DNA of 64,000 nt from Rahnella ecdela. GTDB lineage: Bacteria; Pseudomonadota; Gammaproteobacteria; Enterobacterales; Enterobacteriaceae. Made by a program: the position numbers and the translations under genes. Numbering within the stretch: the stretch's first letter is position 1; each line of letters opens with the position of its first letter. The stretch is taken from NCBI RefSeq assembly GCF_019049625.1, contig NZ_JAFMOY010000133.1:434001-498000 (forward strand), written 5' to 3'. Below are positions 35,201 through 43,897 of the stretch, one piece after another. The notes below the pieces were generated by a model. That model was not told the origin of the DNA and searched no databases. It saw nothing but the letters and a program-made list of their open reading frames with translations.

Positions 35201-35623
35201 TCCGGTCTCCGGTAAAAAATGCTGATATCAGAAAGGTTTAAGGCCACACAAAAAATGGTTAATTAATCTCATCGTTCCGCTGCTATAAGGCAATCATAAA
35301 TAAAATTAAACGCAAATTTACAGAGTAAAACTCCGATAATTTTCCGTTAATAGAATTTTTATCCTTATTGGCGTAAATGCCAAAAAGATCCGCTTAAGGT
35401 AAATTTATTAACTTATATTTAACCATAACGGCGTTTTTCATCATGTGGTTAAGGTCAGGGATGTCTTCAGTAGTAACTGAAAAACATAAGTCCCGGCCTG
35501 AACGCTGTTTATTATCCGATTTTCTTGCAGTCCTTTTGTATTGATTACTGACCACCAGAGGATTTCCACATGCAACGGTGTTGCATGAATACGCAGCTGT
35601 ATACGTTGTTATTGGGAGTCATC
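35201..35623. other. AT-rich intergenic region upstream of the pilus operon
   Basis: About 420 bases separating divergent ydcF and the pilus operon. It is AT-rich from 35270 to 35530, has an inverted repeat TTGGC/GCCAA at 35368-35383, and must contain the pilus promoter. I cannot assign promoter hexamers or operators. The ATG at 35570 in this region is in frame with the first pilin but has no ribosome site. Confidence 0.4.
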
Positions 35624-36169
35624 ATGGGCGATAAAAATTCATTATTACTGGCTGTTCTTGCTGCTGCAACGCTGACGTTAGCCGCAGGCGCGCAGGCCGC
35701 CGGAACCTTAACAGGGCAAGTGGGCGTTCAGCTGACCATCAGTACCGGTTGTACTGTCGGTAATGGTACATCAACCGGGGGCACCAACCAGTGGGGGACC
35801 CTGAATTTTGGTAATTACGCTGACCTGACCAGCGTCATCAACGGGACAGTATTTGGTGCCAACGGCACGGGTGCGGTCACCATCACCTGTAGCACCGGGC
35901 TGACACCGACGCTTTCGCTTAATGGCGGGCTGGCAGCAACCGGCGGATTACGAACCATGACATCCAGCGGCAACAGCATTCCTTACCGCCTCTATTCTGA
36001 CACTGCGCGTACCACAGAAATCGCCATCAATACGCCGATCACTCTGACGACGGGCACCACTGCACAAAATATCCCAATTTATGGTCGTGTACTGCCTGCT
36101 GACCAGACCAGCACCACGCCGGCTGCGGGGACGTATAACGATACCGTTGTTGCCACTCTTTCCTGGTAA
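35624..36169 (+). CDS. Csu-type pilus major subunit (spore coat U domain), CsuA/B-like
   Basis: A 181-residue secreted pilin. A signal peptide (LLLAVLAAATLTLAAGAQAA) precedes the spore-coat-U domain, with VQLTISTGCTVGNG containing the first conserved Cys and TLNFGNYADL. The C-terminus GTYNDTVVATLSW is the usual terminal strand of these subunits. In Acinetobacter CsuA/B is the major rod subunit assembled by donor-strand exchange. I chose ATG 35624 since GGGAG lies six bases upstream and the signal peptide then starts properly. It is the first of six genes in the Csu order A/B-A-B-C-D-E. Confidence 0.9.
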   Translation: MGDKNSLLLAVLAAATLTLAAGAQAAGTLTGQVGVQLTISTGCTVGNGTSTGGTNQWGTLNFGNYADLTSVINGTVFGANGTGAVTITCSTGLTPTLSLNGGLAATGGLRTMTSSGNSIPYRLYSDTARTTEIAINTPITLTTGTTAQNIPIYGRVLPADQTSTTPAAGTYNDTVVATLSW

Positions 36170-36231
36170 GGCTGTTTTCCATCAGAGACGTTTCGCCTCT
36201 GACTGGCTTTTGTTTCAAGGAAGGAAAGATC

Positions 36232-36750
36232 ATGGACATCAAGGTACTGCTGCTACTGCCAGCTATCTTGCTGGTGTCGATGCAGTTACGCATTCCATTC
36301 AGTCAGGCGGCAACGATAGGCATCAGCGCCACGTTGCTGCCCGCCTGCAATGCGGGAACCACGACGTCCGGGAGCACCAGCTTCGGTACGCTGAATTTTG
36401 GCAATTATGCGTCGCTGACCAGCGCCATTAACGCCACCAGTGCGCAGCTGGCGGGGTCGATTCGCGTGAATTGCGTGAACGGGCTGACGTATAAAATCGT
36501 GATGGATGGTGGCAGCAGCGGCGTGGTCACCGCCCGCAGGATGGTCAATACCACCAACGGCGCGCTGACCCTGCAATACAACCTTTACACCACGGCGGCA
36601 CGCACCACTGTCTGGGATAACGTGACCGGCGTGAGCGGAACCGGCAACGGCGCAGATCAGTGGAGCACAGTCTATGGCCGCGTTCCGGCACAGACTACGC
36701 CTGCCGCCGGTGTTTATCAGGATACGGTGAATGTCACCGTATCCTGGTAG
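36232..36750 (+). CDS. Csu-type pilus subunit (spore coat U domain), CsuA-like
   Basis: A 172-residue secreted subunit. A signal peptide ending near IPFSQA precedes a single spore-coat-U domain: ISATLLPACNAG, TLNFGNYASLTSAINATS, the second Cys in RVNCVNGLTY, and the terminal VYQDTVNVTVSW. It closely parallels the preceding pilin, suggesting duplication. An AAGGAAAG ribosome site precedes the ATG. As in Csu pili it is probably a minor or adaptor subunit exported by the chaperone and usher downstream. Confidence 0.88.
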   Translation: MDIKVLLLLPAILLVSMQLRIPFSQAATIGISATLLPACNAGTTTSGSTSFGTLNFGNYASLTSAINATSAQLAGSIRVNCVNGLTYKIVMDGGSSGVVTARRMVNTTNGALTLQYNLYTTAARTTVWDNVTGVSGTGNGADQWSTVYGRVPAQTTPAAGVYQDTVNVTVSW

Positions 36751-36758
36751 AGGTTTTT

Positions 36759-37313
36759 ATGCCTGGCCGTTTGCTGGTGCCGCAGGTGCTGCTCATGGTG
36801 CTGTCGCTGATAATGATGCCGCTTTTCATGTGCGGCTCAGCGCGCGCTGCCACGGCCACCGCGACGTTTACGGTGACGGCCTCCCTCACCAATGGCTGCG
36901 TTTTCGGCAGCTCGCTTTCCAGCCCGACCACCAATCTGGGCACGATCAACTTCGGTTCGTTTCCTTCCGCTCCCACCAATGTCGATGTGGTCAGCACGTC
37001 GGGCGCAGGCTCGGTCGTGGTGACCTGTACACCGGGCACCACGGTGGCGATTGGCATGGATTATGGCATACATGGCGGCTCCGCCACCCAGCGATATATG
37101 GCCAACAGCGGTGCCACCGCGACGCTGGGCTATCAGCTATATCAGAACGCCGCACGCACCGTGGTTTGGGGAACCGGTGCACAGGCGATGACCATCAGCA
37201 GCTTTCCCTCAACAACTCAAACTTATCCGGTCTATGGCCGGTTGTTTTCTTTCACGACGTCACCCACTGCGGGCACTTACACCGACACGGTAACCGTGAC
37301 TCTCACTTATTGA
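36759..37313 (+). CDS. Csu-type pilus subunit (spore coat U domain), CsuB-like
   Basis: A 184-residue secreted subunit with signal peptide MPGRLLVPQVLLMVLSLIMM and cleavage near SARA. The mature domain has FTVTASLTNGCVFGSSLSSP, NFGSFPSAPTNVD, the second Cys in VVVTCTPGTTVAI, and the terminal GTYTDTVTVTLTY. ATG 36759, nine bases after the preceding stop and preceded by AGAGG, is clearly the start, although an open frame extends back into the previous gene. It is likely a minor subunit linking rod and tip. Confidence 0.87.
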   Translation: MPGRLLVPQVLLMVLSLIMMPLFMCGSARAATATATFTVTASLTNGCVFGSSLSSPTTNLGTINFGSFPSAPTNVDVVSTSGAGSVVVTCTPGTTVAIGMDYGIHGGSATQRYMANSGATATLGYQLYQNAARTVVWGTGAQAMTISSFPSTTQTYPVYGRLFSFTTSPTAGTYTDTVTVTLTY

Positions 37314-37331
37314 ATCATCAGGATATGAGCT

Positions 37332-38129
37332 ATGACGACGATGTTCTCACGCATGATTGCTACCACCGCCCTGACTGTAGCGTTGTTTTCCAGCATGGCG
37401 ATTCAGGCCGCCAGTTCGGTGCTGGTGTGGCCGGTCTATCAGATTATCGAATCCGATCAGAACGGATCGGCTTTGTGGCTGGAAAACCGCGGCGCGGATC
37501 CGGTGTCTTTACAGGTGCGTGTGCTGGCCTGGAAGCAGGAGAATTTTAACGAGAAATACGCGGATCAGACCAACGTGGTCGCCAGTCCGCCTTTCGCTAC
37601 CGTTCCGCCGGGCCAGCGCCAGCTGATCAGGCTCATCAGAAATACACCCGTACCGGCCAATACCGAACAGGCTTACCGCATTATTATCGATGAGATCCCT
37701 TCCCCGCTGAACAGCGCCGGTGAAGGCAAAGACAAAGCGGTGGTCGGGCTGCAATTGCAGATGCGTTATCTTCTGCCGCTGTTTATGGATGGCGGCAGCT
37801 TATGGACCAACGATCGCCCGGATATGAAGCGCGACGCATCAACGGCGACCCGCCCGATCCTTACCTGGCGTTCGGTCTCTGAAGGCGGAAAAACGTATTT
37901 GCAGGTGCGCAATACCGGCATCGTCCATGCGCGTCTGAGCAACGTATTCTGGTCAGCGGCTGACAACCAGAAGCAGGGCGTCAAAACCATGGTCGGCGGC
38001 TTTATGGGGTATGTTTTGCCGGGTCAGCAGATGCGCTGGCCGGTGCCGGCAGGCGTGACGCCGGGCGCGCAGCTCAATGCGCAGATTGCGGATAACACCA
38101 AACCGATTGTTATTCCACGCGGCGAATAA
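37332..38129 (+). CDS. Csu-type periplasmic pilus chaperone, CsuC-like
   Basis: A 265-residue periplasmic chaperone that folds subunits and hands them to the usher by donor-strand complementation. A signal peptide ends near IQA. The N-terminal immunoglobulin-like domain has LVWPVYQIIESDQNGSALWL, a basic anchor segment RQLIRLIRNT and AYRIIIDEIPSP. A hydrophobic G1 strand around GLQLQMRYLLPLF is present, and the second domain ends NAQIADNTKPIVIPRGE. It lies between the pilins and the usher, 18 bases before the usher start. Confidence 0.92.
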   Translation: MTTMFSRMIATTALTVALFSSMAIQAASSVLVWPVYQIIESDQNGSALWLENRGADPVSLQVRVLAWKQENFNEKYADQTNVVASPPFATVPPGQRQLIRLIRNTPVPANTEQAYRIIIDEIPSPLNSAGEGKDKAVVGLQLQMRYLLPLFMDGGSLWTNDRPDMKRDASTATRPILTWRSVSEGGKTYLQVRNTGIVHARLSNVFWSAADNQKQGVKTMVGGFMGYVLPGQQMRWPVPAGVTPGAQLNAQIADNTKPIVIPRGE

Positions 38130-38147
38130 CAGCAGGAGCCGCAACGG

Positions 38148-40742
38148 ATGCCAAAAAGACATCTTCCCGGAGCAGGTTGTCAGCGTGTGCTGATTTTCCG
38201 GGGAAGCCTGTGCCTGTTGTATCTGAGCGCCTTTGGCGCGCAGGCGCAGGAATACTCTTCACTGCCTGATGCCCCGCGAGCGGCACCGGTGGTGACGGAC
38301 GCCATGTTTTATCTGTCGATTGTGGTCAACGGCCAGACGGATAATCAGGTCGTGCCGGTGACGTATCGCAACAACGCGTATTTTGTGGAAGCCGGTGTAC
38401 TGGCAAAAAATCACATCCACATTAACGGCCAGCAGGGGCTGATTAACGTCGGTGAACTGCCGGATGTGAAAGCGAAATACGATTCGGCCACGCAGCAGCT
38501 GGTGTTAACGGTGCCGGATGCCTGGCTGCCGAACCAGAATGTCAGCGGCGATCCGCTGATGAATTACACGCCGTCACAAAGCAGCACCGGCCTGCTGTTT
38601 AACTATGATTCGTACTACACCGACCCGCCCGGCGGTTCGAAATCTATCGCCACCTGGATGGAACAACGTTTATTCAGCAGCCTCGGGCTTTTCACCAATA
38701 CCGGTACTTACCGCTATAACGTCGACAGTTCAGGCAATAACGAAAATGGCGGCAGCACCGCGCAGGATGGCTATCTGCGTTACGACACGTTCTGGCGATT
38801 CACTGACGAGAAGAACCTTATCAGCTATCAGGTCGGGGATTTCGTCAGCGATTCTCTGACCTGGAGTAATTCGGCACGCATGGCCGGTTTGCGTATCAGC
38901 CGCAACTTTGCCGTCCGCCCCGATCTTGTGACCTATCCGCTGTTGCAGTACAGCGGCACCGCGGCGGTACCGAGTACCGTTGACCTGTTCCTTAATGGCT
39001 ACAAGGCCAGCAGTAATAACCTGAATTCCGGGCCGTTTACGCTGACCAACGTGCCGTATATCAACGGTGCCGGTGAAGCGACGATTGTCACCACTGATGC
39101 GGTCGGACGGCAGGTTTCCACCAGCGTACCGTTTTATGTTTCCAACACTTTACTGCGCAAAAACCTCAGCGATTTCGACTTCTCACTCGGGGCGGTGCGC
39201 AACAATTATGGCGTCACAAACGGCGATTATTCAGATGCCGCCTTCAGTGGAATTTACCGTTACGGACTGAGCGATTACCTGACACTGTCAGGCCATACCG
39301 AAATTGTGCAGGGTCTGGCGCTGGGAGGATTAGGGGCGGATGTCGCGGTGGGAACATGGGGGACGCTGAGCGTTTCCGGTAGCCAGAGTAAGGCCGATCA
39401 CCCGCCGGTCAGCAGCGATAATCAGATAGTGACGCAGGATAATTACAACAACGGACAGACGCCGGGTATCCCGAATTCCAGCGGAGAAATAGACAATCCG
39501 CTGGGTGAGAATATCACTGATAAAAAAGACGGCAGCCAGTACACGCTGGGGTATTCCTATTATTCGACGATTTTCAGCCTCTCGGCACTGCGCTCAAAAC
39601 GCACGGTGGGCTATCAGGACATCACCTCATACACCAGTGACACGCGGTTAAGCCGTCAAGCCGATCAGGTGACGTTCAGCACCTCGCCGTTCGGGCCTTC
39701 CAACGGCACGATGGGCATCGGCTATTACGACGTCGAAGCCTATGACAATTCGCATACGCGGCTGGTGAATTTCTCCTACAGCCGCTCGCTGTGGGGACAA
39801 AGCAGCATGTTTTTATCGCTCAATAAAACGTTGGGCGATAACGGATACAGCGCGCAGCTGCAGTTCATCATTCCGATTGGCACCAATATCAATATGAATG
39901 CCGGTGTGCAGCGTGACAGCGCGGGCAATTATCAGGAGCAAATCGGCGCCAGCAAAGCCACACCTACCGACGGCGGCCTGGGCTGGAATCTGGCCTATAG
40001 CGGCGGTAATGACCCGTATCAGCAGGCTGATGCCACCTGGAAATCCCGCTACGCCACGATTCAGGGCGGCTTCTACGGCAATCAGGGCGATTACACCAAC
40101 TGGGCTGATCTCAGCGGTTCAGTTGTGTTTATGGCCAATGACTGGTTCCTCTCCGACAAGATCAATGACGCCTTTATTGTGGTTGATACCGATCATTACG
40201 CCGACGTTCCGGTGCTTTTCGAGAATCAGAAAATGGGCAAAACCGATAAGAACGGACACCTGCTGATCCCGACCGTCAGCTCATATTATCCGGCCAAAGT
40301 GGAAATCGACACCCTGCCACTGCCCGCTGATGTGGTCGCCAATAACGTTAATGACCGCATCGCCGTGAAACAAGGCAGCGGCGTGGTGGTGAAATTTAAC
40401 GTTGAGAAAGTGCTGTCAGCCAATATCACACTCCATGACGCCGCCGGACAACCGCTTAAGCTGGGCACGCTGGTCACCGAGCAAAATACGCAACAAACCA
40501 CCGTGACCGGTTACGACGGCCTGGTATATTTCTCGCATCTGAAGGAAAACAACGTGCTGAATATCCAGCAGGAAGATCATTCGGTCTGCCGGGTCAGCTT
40601 CACACTGAACCCTGACCGTCACAGCATTGAGCAGGTCGGCCCGCTGTCCTGCCCTGATAGTAAAACGGGTAGTACAACGAATAATACAACGGGTAAAACA
40701 GCGGCCAGCGCAGCGAACGCTATGCCAGGAGATCAGTCATGA
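38148..40742 (+). CDS. Csu-type outer-membrane usher, CsuD-like
   Basis: An 864-residue outer-membrane assembly platform. A signal peptide ends near AQAQE. The N-terminal domain (YLSIVVNGQTDNQVVPVTYR) and the 24-strand barrel follow, with the plug region near VPSTVDLFLNGYKASSNNLN and NVPYINGAGEATIVTTDAVG. The C-terminal domains have YADVPVLFENQKMGKTDKNG and a conserved CRVSFTLNP. The last 30 residues after SCPDSKTG form a Ser/Thr/Asn/Ala-rich tail of unclear purpose. AGGAG lies eight bases before the ATG. The stop overlaps the tip gene by four bases. Confidence 0.94.
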   Translation: MPKRHLPGAGCQRVLIFRGSLCLLYLSAFGAQAQEYSSLPDAPRAAPVVTDAMFYLSIVVNGQTDNQVVPVTYRNNAYFVEAGVLAKNHIHINGQQGLINVGELPDVKAKYDSATQQLVLTVPDAWLPNQNVSGDPLMNYTPSQSSTGLLFNYDSYYTDPPGGSKSIATWMEQRLFSSLGLFTNTGTYRYNVDSSGNNENGGSTAQDGYLRYDTFWRFTDEKNLISYQVGDFVSDSLTWSNSARMAGLRISRNFAVRPDLVTYPLLQYSGTAAVPSTVDLFLNGYKASSNNLNSGPFTLTNVPYINGAGEATIVTTDAVGRQVSTSVPFYVSNTLLRKNLSDFDFSLGAVRNNYGVTNGDYSDAAFSGIYRYGLSDYLTLSGHTEIVQGLALGGLGADVAVGTWGTLSVSGSQSKADHPPVSSDNQIVTQDNYNNGQTPGIPNSSGEIDNPLGENITDKKDGSQYTLGYSYYSTIFSLSALRSKRTVGYQDITSYTSDTRLSRQADQVTFSTSPFGPSNGTMGIGYYDVEAYDNSHTRLVNFSYSRSLWGQSSMFLSLNKTLGDNGYSAQLQFIIPIGTNINMNAGVQRDSAGNYQEQIGASKATPTDGGLGWNLAYSGGNDPYQQADATWKSRYATIQGGFYGNQGDYTNWADLSGSVVFMANDWFLSDKINDAFIVVDTDHYADVPVLFENQKMGKTDKNGHLLIPTVSSYYPAKVEIDTLPLPADVVANNVNDRIAVKQGSGVVVKFNVEKVLSANITLHDAAGQPLKLGTLVTEQNTQQTTVTGYDGLVYFSHLKENNVLNIQQEDHSVCRVSFTLNPDRHSIEQVGPLSCPDSKTGSTTNNTTGKTAASAANAMPGDQS

Positions 40743-41707
40743 GAATATTCAGACAGTGGATACGTCACGCATTAGTACTGATGCTGTTAACGGGCGCGTC
40801 TTCGCAGGCTTTTGCCGGTTGTACCACGGCGGCCTCGACCATCACGCTGGGCACCCAAAACTCCTTTGCGGTCAGCACATCTCCGCTGGTGACCGCGGGC
40901 GGCAGCGGATTAAGCTGCACCGGTCCGTTGCTGAGTATCGGCGGCACCAACGTCATTACTGCCACCATTGGCGCCACACTGCATCCGAGCGGCACGCAGC
41001 CCCGTCTTTACAGCGCGGCGACCGGCCAGTTTCTGCCCTACAACCTGTGTAAGGACAGCGGCTGCGGCACGGTGTATAACCAGGGTGATGTGATTAGCTG
41101 GAACAGCACGACCGCACTGGGGTTACTCGGGCTGTTTTCCGGACCGAACGGCACATTGCCGCTGTATGTGATGCCCAAAACGCTGTCCAATCTGGCGGCC
41201 GGCACCTACACAGATACCGTGCCAATCGCCTGGACGTGGAACATCTGCTCGGTGGCCATCGGAACTTTATTGTGTATCGCTGATACCGGCAACGTCAGCG
41301 GCACTGTTAACCTGACGCTTAACGTCACCAACTTTTGTTATATCGACAGCGCGCCAAATGTCGGTTTTGGCAGCGCCGCCCTGCCATCCGGCCTGACGAC
41401 GGTGGTCGCCAATACCATCAGCGTACGTTGTACGCTCAATGCCAGTTATTCCGTCAACCTTACCAGCAGCGTGCCGGTGACTGGCGTTTACCGGCAGATG
41501 GCCTCCACCGTCGGCAGCACCACCAGTTATCTGCAATATCAGATATTTAAAGGTGACAGCACGGTCTGGACGGCAGCCACCAACAGCAGCGCCACCGGTA
41601 CCGGAACATCACAATCATTCCCGTATACCGCGTCAGTTAATTTGTCGCAAAGCAATCAGCCCGCCGGAAACTACAGCGATACGGTGACGGTTACTGTGAC
41701 GTATTAA
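40739..41707 (+). CDS. Csu-type two-domain tip adhesin, CsuE-like
   Basis: A 322-residue secreted protein. A signal peptide ending near QAFAG is followed by two spore-coat-U domains: an N-terminal one (about 28-185, with CTTAASTITLGTQNSFAV and the pair NLCKDSGCGTV) and a C-terminal pilin domain (about 195-322, with VTNFCYIDSAPNVGFGSAAL and terminal NYSDTVTVTVTY). CsuE of Acinetobacter has the same layout, and its N-terminal domain mediates binding to hydrophobic surfaces. An AGGAG site and ATGA overlap couple it to the usher. It is the last gene; a terminator follows at once. Confidence 0.9.
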   Translation: MRIFRQWIRHALVLMLLTGASSQAFAGCTTAASTITLGTQNSFAVSTSPLVTAGGSGLSCTGPLLSIGGTNVITATIGATLHPSGTQPRLYSAATGQFLPYNLCKDSGCGTVYNQGDVISWNSTTALGLLGLFSGPNGTLPLYVMPKTLSNLAAGTYTDTVPIAWTWNICSVAIGTLLCIADTGNVSGTVNLTLNVTNFCYIDSAPNVGFGSAALPSGLTTVVANTISVRCTLNASYSVNLTSSVPVTGVYRQMASTVGSTTSYLQYQIFKGDSTVWTAATNSSATGTGTSQSFPYTASVNLSQSNQPAGNYSDTVTVTVTY

Positions 41708-41721
41708 CGAGGAGAAAACAG

Positions 41722-41750
41722 AACCGGCGCAGCGAATGCGCACCGGTTTT
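41722..41750 (+). terminator. Terminator of the pilus operon
   Basis: AACCGG plus CGCA pairs with TGCG and CCGGTT around a small loop with a short bulge, followed by TTTT. It is 15 bases past the tip adhesin stop and before the convergent cold-shock-domain gene. Confidence 0.75.
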
Positions 41751-41763
41751 GGAGCAGAAAATT

Positions 41764-42243
41764 TTACAGCGCTTTCAGCGTTTTGATGGTTGCATCCACA
41801 TCAATTTCATCTTCGGTGAACACATAAGTACTGTTCTGGAAGGTGGTGATCAACAGCTTTTTCATGGTACGCGTCGTAGCTTTTTTCTCTTCTTCCTGCG
41901 GGCGGATGCGGTTCATCAGCAGGCCCACGGACAGCACGGCGTTTTCTTTGTCGATCTTCGCTTCGCCCGGCACTTCTTCGTTAAAGGCCAGGAAGGATTT
42001 GATACTGCTGATTTTGATACGCTCACCGGCAATGAAGATGTATTTGCTCTCTGGCTCGACTTTCACCGCAAAGGCGGAAAGGCCTTTGTTATTGGTGGTC
42101 GGCTCAAAAGTGACTGCTGCGTCTTTCTTAATCAGCTCAGGGTTTGCAACTTTAATCACGTGGAAATAACGGTTATCGCCGTTTTCATCTTTGATAAAAC
42201 CGAAACCTTTATCTTCAAACCAGGTTGTGATTACGCCGTTCAT
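41764..42243 (-). CDS. Cold-shock-domain protein with unknown C-terminal domain
   Basis: A 159-residue protein. Residues 1-65 resemble a cold-shock domain: GVITTWFEDKGFGFIKDENG contains the RNA-binding motif KGFGFI at 12-17. The second motif is altered (NRYFHVIKV instead of VFVHF). Residues 66-159 form an extra domain, starting KYIFIAGERIKISSIKSFLA and ending TEDEIDVDATIKTLKAL, that I do not recognise. It probably binds single-stranded nucleic acid. Single gene, convergent with the pilus operon. Confidence 0.75.
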   Translation of the reverse strand: MNGVITTWFEDKGFGFIKDENGDNRYFHVIKVANPELIKKDAAVTFEPTTNNKGLSAFAVKVEPESKYIFIAGERIKISSIKSFLAFNEEVPGEAKIDKENAVLSVGLLMNRIRPQEEEKKATTRTMKKLLITTFQNSTYVFTEDEIDVDATIKTLKAL

Positions 42244-42351
42244 CGCTTACCGCCTAAGTAATTATCTATTCAACATGTCAGTTTTTGCAGGGCGGCAGTG
42301 TAAAGCAGAATGAGGATAAAGTCCTGTGCTTTACAGCCTGATGCCCTCAGT

Positions 42352-43005
42352 TTATGTTGCTTTTCGGAACGTCAGATTAAATCTGTAGGATCCGGTCAGC
42401 GGATGTTCGCCCGCTTTCAGCGGCAATACGCCGTGATAATGCAGCCGCGACGGGCCGCCCCACACCACAATATCGCCATGTGTCAGCTGCACGCGCTGCG
42501 TTTTATCGCTGCGCTCCATGCCGCCAAACTGAAAAACCGCCGGTAAACCTAGCGAGACAGAGACGATCGGCTGGCCGAAATCGTGCTCGTCTTTGTCCTG
42601 ATGCAGGCTCATTTTGGCACCGGGCTGATAACGGTTAATCAGGCAAGCATCCGGCTCAAATCCGGGGAATCCCGCCTGTTCCGCCGCTTTCACTGCAACC
42701 GTACGAAACAGTTCCGGCATCGGCGGCCATTGCTGATGATTTTCCGGCGACGTCGCCTGATAACGGTATCCGCTTTTATCTGTCACCCAACCAACATCCC
42801 CGCAGTTGGTCATGGCCACCGACATTGCGTAACCGCCGGGCGTCGCCCGGTACTGAAAAGGTACCAGTCCGGCAATGCGGTCGATTTCCGCCAGCAGCGC
42901 CACATCCTTTCCCAGCGCCGCACCGCGCAGAACCACGGCACCGGGACACAAATCCTCGCGCCAGTTCGGATGAAAATCCGGGTGATCGAAAAGATCCAAA
43001 TTCAT
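42352..43005 (-). CDS. alkB: AlkB: DNA/RNA oxidative demethylase
   Basis: A 217-residue Fe(II)/2-oxoglutarate dioxygenase that removes 1-methyladenine and 3-methylcytosine from nucleic acids. The iron ligands are His and Asp in HQDKDEHDF (near 134-138) and His in RLHYHGV (near 188). The 2-oxoglutarate arginine is in RFNLTFRKA at the C-terminus. LINRYQPGAKMSLHQDKDE, GLPAVFQFGG and the substrate-binding WVTDKSGYRYQ are all in place. Length equals E. coli AlkB (216). No ada gene is adjacent, so coupling to the adaptive response is not visible here. Confidence 0.95.
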   Translation of the reverse strand: MNLDLFDHPDFHPNWREDLCPGAVVLRGAALGKDVALLAEIDRIAGLVPFQYRATPGGYAMSVAMTNCGDVGWVTDKSGYRYQATSPENHQQWPPMPELFRTVAVKAAEQAGFPGFEPDACLINRYQPGAKMSLHQDKDEHDFGQPIVSVSLGLPAVFQFGGMERSDKTQRVQLTHGDIVVWGGPSRLHYHGVLPLKAGEHPLTGSYRFNLTFRKAT

Positions 43006-43265
43006 AGCCGCCTCCGCTCATGCGTATCTTTTAAGTATAACGGATGTAGCCTGACAGTCATTTTTTGCTGCCAGCGCGTGGCCAGAAAATCGAGTAACGC
43101 CTTCGCTGCCGGGCCCGTGCGCCGGCTTGGGCGCAAAAAGCGCAGTTAGTCAGCGGGTTTCTGCAACAAGATGAAATGACGCCGATGCTGGAAAAAGCCG
43201 CGCCTTATTCAGAAATTAATGCGATGTTTTAACGACTCATACGCGGCCTGAACAGGAGAGGTAAA

Positions 43266-43784
43266 ATGAATGCCACAGCCAGCCCCGAAAATGTCATGCA
43301 AGCACGTCCGGCGGTTCTGCATATTTTATGCGGAAAAATAGCCTCGGGGAAATCTACCCTGTCCGCTCAACTGGCCAGCGAGCCCGGCACCATAGTTCTT
43401 AATGAGGACCAGTGGCTTGCTCATCTTTATCAGGATGAGATGCATAGCGTGGCGGATTATGTCCGCTGCTCCGCCAGACTCAGGCAAGCCATTGCGCCAC
43501 ACGCCATTTCTCTGCTCAGGGCAGGTGTCTCGGTGGTGCTGGATTTTCCGGCTAATACGGTAGCGAACCGCCAGTGGATGATGAGTCTTATCGCGGGATC
43601 GGGCGCGGACCACCGTCTGCATTATCTGAACGTGCCGGAGGAAGTGTGTAAAGCCCGGCTACGGGAACGCAATCAGGCCGGAACGCATCAGTTTAGTGTC
43701 ACAGATGAGCAGTTTGATCTGATATCCCGTCACTTTGTCGCACCTGAACCGGAAGAAGGTTTTAACGTGATCCGCTACGGCTAA
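43266..43784 (+). CDS. P-loop kinase-like ATP-binding protein
   Basis: A 172-residue soluble protein. ILCGKIASGKSTLSAQL near residue 18-34 is a Walker A loop, and the strand VSVVLDFPANTVANRQWM near 90-107 is a probable Walker B equivalent. VPEEVCKARLRERNQAGTHQF near 120-140 resembles the lid arginines of small-molecule kinases. This is the layout of AAA_33/zeta-toxin-like and gluconate-kinase-like proteins. A GGAGAGG ribosome site precedes the ATG. Substrate unknown. No toxin-antitoxin partner is next to it, so a metabolic or antibiotic-kinase-like role is more likely than a toxin. Confidence 0.75.
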   Translation: MNATASPENVMQARPAVLHILCGKIASGKSTLSAQLASEPGTIVLNEDQWLAHLYQDEMHSVADYVRCSARLRQAIAPHAISLLRAGVSVVLDFPANTVANRQWMMSLIAGSGADHRLHYLNVPEEVCKARLRERNQAGTHQFSVTDEQFDLISRHFVAPEPEEGFNVIRYG

Positions 43785-43897
43785 GCCCGCCACTTTTCAG
43801 CCGCGCCGTGAACAGGAATATTGTAGGGTTGTATCGTTTCAGCTAAGGTTGGATTAGAGGCCGCAAGGTCATAAAGAGCATCTGAAAGGAGAACGAA

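Noticed and set aside
35570-35623. An 18-codon N-terminal extension of the first pilin starting at ATG 35570.
   Set aside because: The extension lacks a ribosome site and would spoil the signal peptide. ATG 35624 has GGGAG at the right distance.
36731-37549. A 272-codon plus-strand frame overlapping two pilin genes in another phase.
   Set aside because: The product is rich in His, Arg and Cys without domain features. It is a by-product of the codon bias of the real pilin genes.
43097-43232. An open frame of about 45 codons ending ...MLEKAAPYSEINAMF before the P-loop gene, possibly the 3' remnant of a lost gene.
   Set aside because: It has no start codon near its beginning, a stop lies just upstream, and I cannot match the sequence to a family. 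It is too short to call a pseudogene without a database search.
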